Origin: Janthinobacterium sp.
GTDB taxonomy: Bacteria; Pseudomonadota; Gammaproteobacteria; Burkholderiales; Burkholderiaceae_D
Reading direction: 5' to 3'
Assembly: GCA_003482555.1 (NCBI GenBank)
Contig: DMYQ01000301.1
Coordinates: 1 to 7,964 of the forward strand
DNA: 7,964 nucleotides
Part shown: piece by piece, positions 6,425 to 7,964 of the stretch
Numbering within the stretch: position 1 is the stretch's first letter
How the letters are laid out: each line of letters starts with the position of its first letter
Notes under the pieces: generated by a model
The model's input: the letters and a program-made list of their open reading frames with translations, nothing else
Told to the model about the DNA's origin: nothing
Databases searched by the model: none
Translations under genes and position numbers: made by a program

Positions 6425-6798
6425 CCATCCCCGCCCCGCCCTCCCCCGCCTCGAATAGCGTAGCCCGCTTCGACCACGACCAGCATTCATCGGCATGCCT
6501 CAAGTATCGTATTTTTAATCAAATGCGCATATTTGTGTATAAAAACACTACATCAACTCATTATTTGCAACAAATGAGATGATAAATTTTCCCCAAATAA
6601 ATTGGCAAAGCGGTATCATTTGGAAGAGGAATCATATTTTAAATTAGGGCAGCCTTTGTCAGCACGCGCAAACACGCTCCAGTTCCGCCCTGACGGCGGT
6701 GCGGAGGGGGAAACGGGAACCCGAGATTCGCTCGCCGCGGCGGACGTGGACGCGCTCGCCCTGCCCGGCCGGTCCGCCCGCTCCGGATCGGGCCGGGC
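6425..6798. other. Intergenic region with an AT-rich island
   Basis: No convincing gene is seen in these 374 bases. The first part (6425-6480) is C-rich on the plus strand. From about 6501 to 6650 the DNA turns markedly AT-rich compared with everything around it, and it then returns to high GC. The island holds a candidate promoter, a dyad CAAAT-N6-ATTTG (6520-6535), a second inverted pair CAAATGA (6571-6577) with TCATTTG (6616-6622), and two TAAATT copies (6583, 6598). It probably controls the downstream cyclase gene. A TTG-started 66-codon frame (6602-6802) crosses the right half and is doubtful. Confidence 0.5.
6515..6543 (+). promoter_or_regulatory. Candidate promoter upstream of the GGDEF gene
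   Basis: TTAATC (6515-6520), 17 bases, then TATAAA (6538-6543), with A/T-rich sequence just upstream. The -10 matches five of six positions, the -35 three. The CAAAT-N6-ATTTG dyad (6520-6535) fills the spacer, so a bound repressor would block it. It would give a long leader of about 250 bases before the ATG at 6799. Confidence 0.3.
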
Positions 6799-7964
6799 AT
6801 GAACGGCATGGCGGGCTTTGCCCAGCGGCGCGAAGCGGCCATCCTGATCGTCGACGACGCGCCGGCCAATTTGGCCATGCTGCGCAAGCTGATGACAGAA
6901 CAGGGTTACCAGACCTTTGTGGCCACTTCCGGCGAACGGGCGCTGAAGATCGCCGCGCGCGTGCATCCCGACTTGATCTTGCTCGACGTCGTCATGCCCG
7001 GCATGGATGGCTTCGAGACTTGCCGCCAGCTCAAGCAAAACGCCGCCACGGCGCGCATCCCGGTGATCTTCATGAGCGCCAAGACCGAGACCGAAGACGT
7101 GGTGGCCGGTTTCGACATCGGCGCCGCCGACTACATCAGCAAACCCTTGCGCATGGCCGAGGTGTGCGCGCGCGTGCGCGCCCAGCTGCAAATCCGCAGC
7201 AACAGCGAAACCCAGCAGGAGCAAGCCGAGCGCCTGCGCAGCATCGTCATCAACATGGCCGAGGGCCTCTTGATCATCGAGGCGGACGGCCGCATCCAGT
7301 TCACCAATCCGGCCTGCGACCAGTACCTCGGTTACGCCGAAAACGAACTGGCCGGGCACTCCATCGACGAGCTGCTCAGCCCCCTGGTGGCGCGCGAATA
7401 TCTCGATTACTTCGCCATGCACGCGATCAGCCCGGACACGGCGCACCAGCACGGCACGCGCGAAGTGGCGATCCGCCACCGCAGCGGCGCCAGCGTCAGC
7501 ATGGATCTGACCCTGACCCCGATGTACCTGCGCCAGCCGCTCTACATCGGCCTGCTGCACGACATCACCCACCACAAGCAGTCCGAGGATGCGCTGCAGC
7601 GCGCCGCCCACATCGACCCGCTGACCAAGATCGCCAACCGGCGCCACTTCGACACCTTTCTGGAAAAGGAGTGGCAGCGTTCGGTGCGCAGCGGCGCGCC
7701 GCTGTCCCTGGTGGTGCTCGACGTCGACCACTTCAAGCTCTACAACGACACCCTGGGCCATCCGGCCGGCGACGCCTGCCTGCAGCAAGTGGCGCAGGCG
7801 ATCGCCGCGCACGCCTGCCGCCCGACCGACCTGGCGGCGCGCTACGGCGGCGAGGAATTCGTGCTGCTGTTCGCCGAGACCGACGCCGTCGCGGCGCTGC
7901 CGATGGCCGAAGCGATCCGCAGCCACATCGAAGCGCTGCGGCTGCCGCATCCCCGTTCGCCGAC
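6799..7964 (+). CDS. Response regulator with REC-PAS-GGDEF domains, diguanylate cyclase (C-terminus cut off by window edge)
   Basis: Signalling protein expected to make cyclic di-GMP from two GTP when its receiver domain is phosphorylated; 388 residues are visible. The REC domain (about 13-130) has acidic D19/D20, phospho-acceptor D63 in LLDVVMPGMDGFE, S93 in FMSAK and K115 in SKP. A PAS domain follows (about 145-257, from SIVINMAEGLLIIEADGRIQFTN to GLLHDITHHK). The GGDEF domain starts near 268 with DPLTKIANRRHFD, has LDVDHFKLYNDTLGHPAGD (307-325) and the intact active site GGEEF (350-354). RPTD (341-344) lies exactly five residues before it, the usual place of the product-inhibition I-site RxxD. 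About 40-50 residues of GGDEF, and perhaps more domains, lie off the right edge. No membrane segment is seen, so it is probably cytosolic. The ATG at 6799 is the first start after an in-frame stop at 6691; M4 (6808) is an alternative. The ribosome binding site is poor. Confidence 0.93.
   Translation, partial: MNGMAGFAQRREAAILIVDDAPANLAMLRKLMTEQGYQTFVATSGERALKIAARVHPDLILLDVVMPGMDGFETCRQLKQNAATARIPVIFMSAKTETEDVVAGFDIGAADYISKPLRMAEVCARVRAQLQIRSNSETQQEQAERLRSIVINMAEGLLIIEADGRIQFTNPACDQYLGYAENELAGHSIDELLSPLVAREYLDYFAMHAISPDTAHQHGTREVAIRHRSGASVSMDLTLTPMYLRQPLYIGLLHDITHHKQSEDALQRAAHIDPLTKIANRRHFDTFLEKEWQRSVRSGAPLSLVVLDVDHFKLYNDTLGHPAGDACLQQVAQAIAAHACRPTDLAARYGGEEFVLLFAETDAVAALPMAEAIRSHIEALRLPHPRSP

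Noticed and set aside
6616..7950. A 444-codon minus-strand frame opposite the GGDEF gene
   Set aside because: It is antisense to a gene whose REC, PAS and GGDEF motifs are all intact; no family features are seen in the mirror frame.

Overview
The window is GC-rich chromosomal DNA with strong G/C preference at third codon positions. Gene content and protein style suggest a betaproteobacterium of the Burkholderiales, most likely Oxalobacteraceae (Massilia, Janthinobacterium or Duganella type). That placement is judged from protein resemblance, not from a search. I see no mobile element, CRISPR array, tRNA or rRNA, and no clear sign of horizontal transfer in the coding regions.

Layout: (1) 1-1718, minus strand: htpG (Hsp90 chaperone), running off the left edge, with a near-consensus sigma-32 heat-shock promoter at 1757-1784. 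(2) 1837-3318, minus strand: a MocR/GntR-type regulator (winged helix fused to an aminotransferase-fold domain). (3) 3431-4387, plus strand: an EamA/DMT-family ten-helix transporter, divergent from the regulator across a 112-bp gap. That gap carries a 12-bp inverted repeat (11 of 12 matching) that looks like a shared operator. (4) 4604-5065, plus strand: a RidA-family imine/enamine deaminase. (5) 5191-6384, plus strand: a fold-type I PLP aminotransferase of the LysN/KAT-II type, preceded by two terminator-like hairpins and followed by two more. (6) 6425-6798: intergenic DNA with an AT-rich island at about 6501-6650. (7) 6799-7964, plus strand: a REC-PAS-GGDEF diguanylate cyclase response regulator, running off the right edge.

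How the genes may work together: the middle block (regulator, exporter, RidA, aminotransferase) is themed on amino acids and PLP chemistry. A PLP- or amino-acid-sensing MocR protein probably controls its own gene and the divergent transporter. RidA would clear reactive enamine/imine intermediates made by PLP enzymes, and the aminotransferase next door is a natural, though unproven, metabolic partner. RidA and the aminotransferase are separated from the transporter and from each other by gaps, and the second gap holds terminators, so one operon is not assured. htpG and the cyclase are flanking stress and signalling genes with their own control. I found no clearly new biological system. The most informative non-coding signals are the mocR/eamA operator, the sigma-32 promoter and the hairpin pair in the aminotransferase leader.
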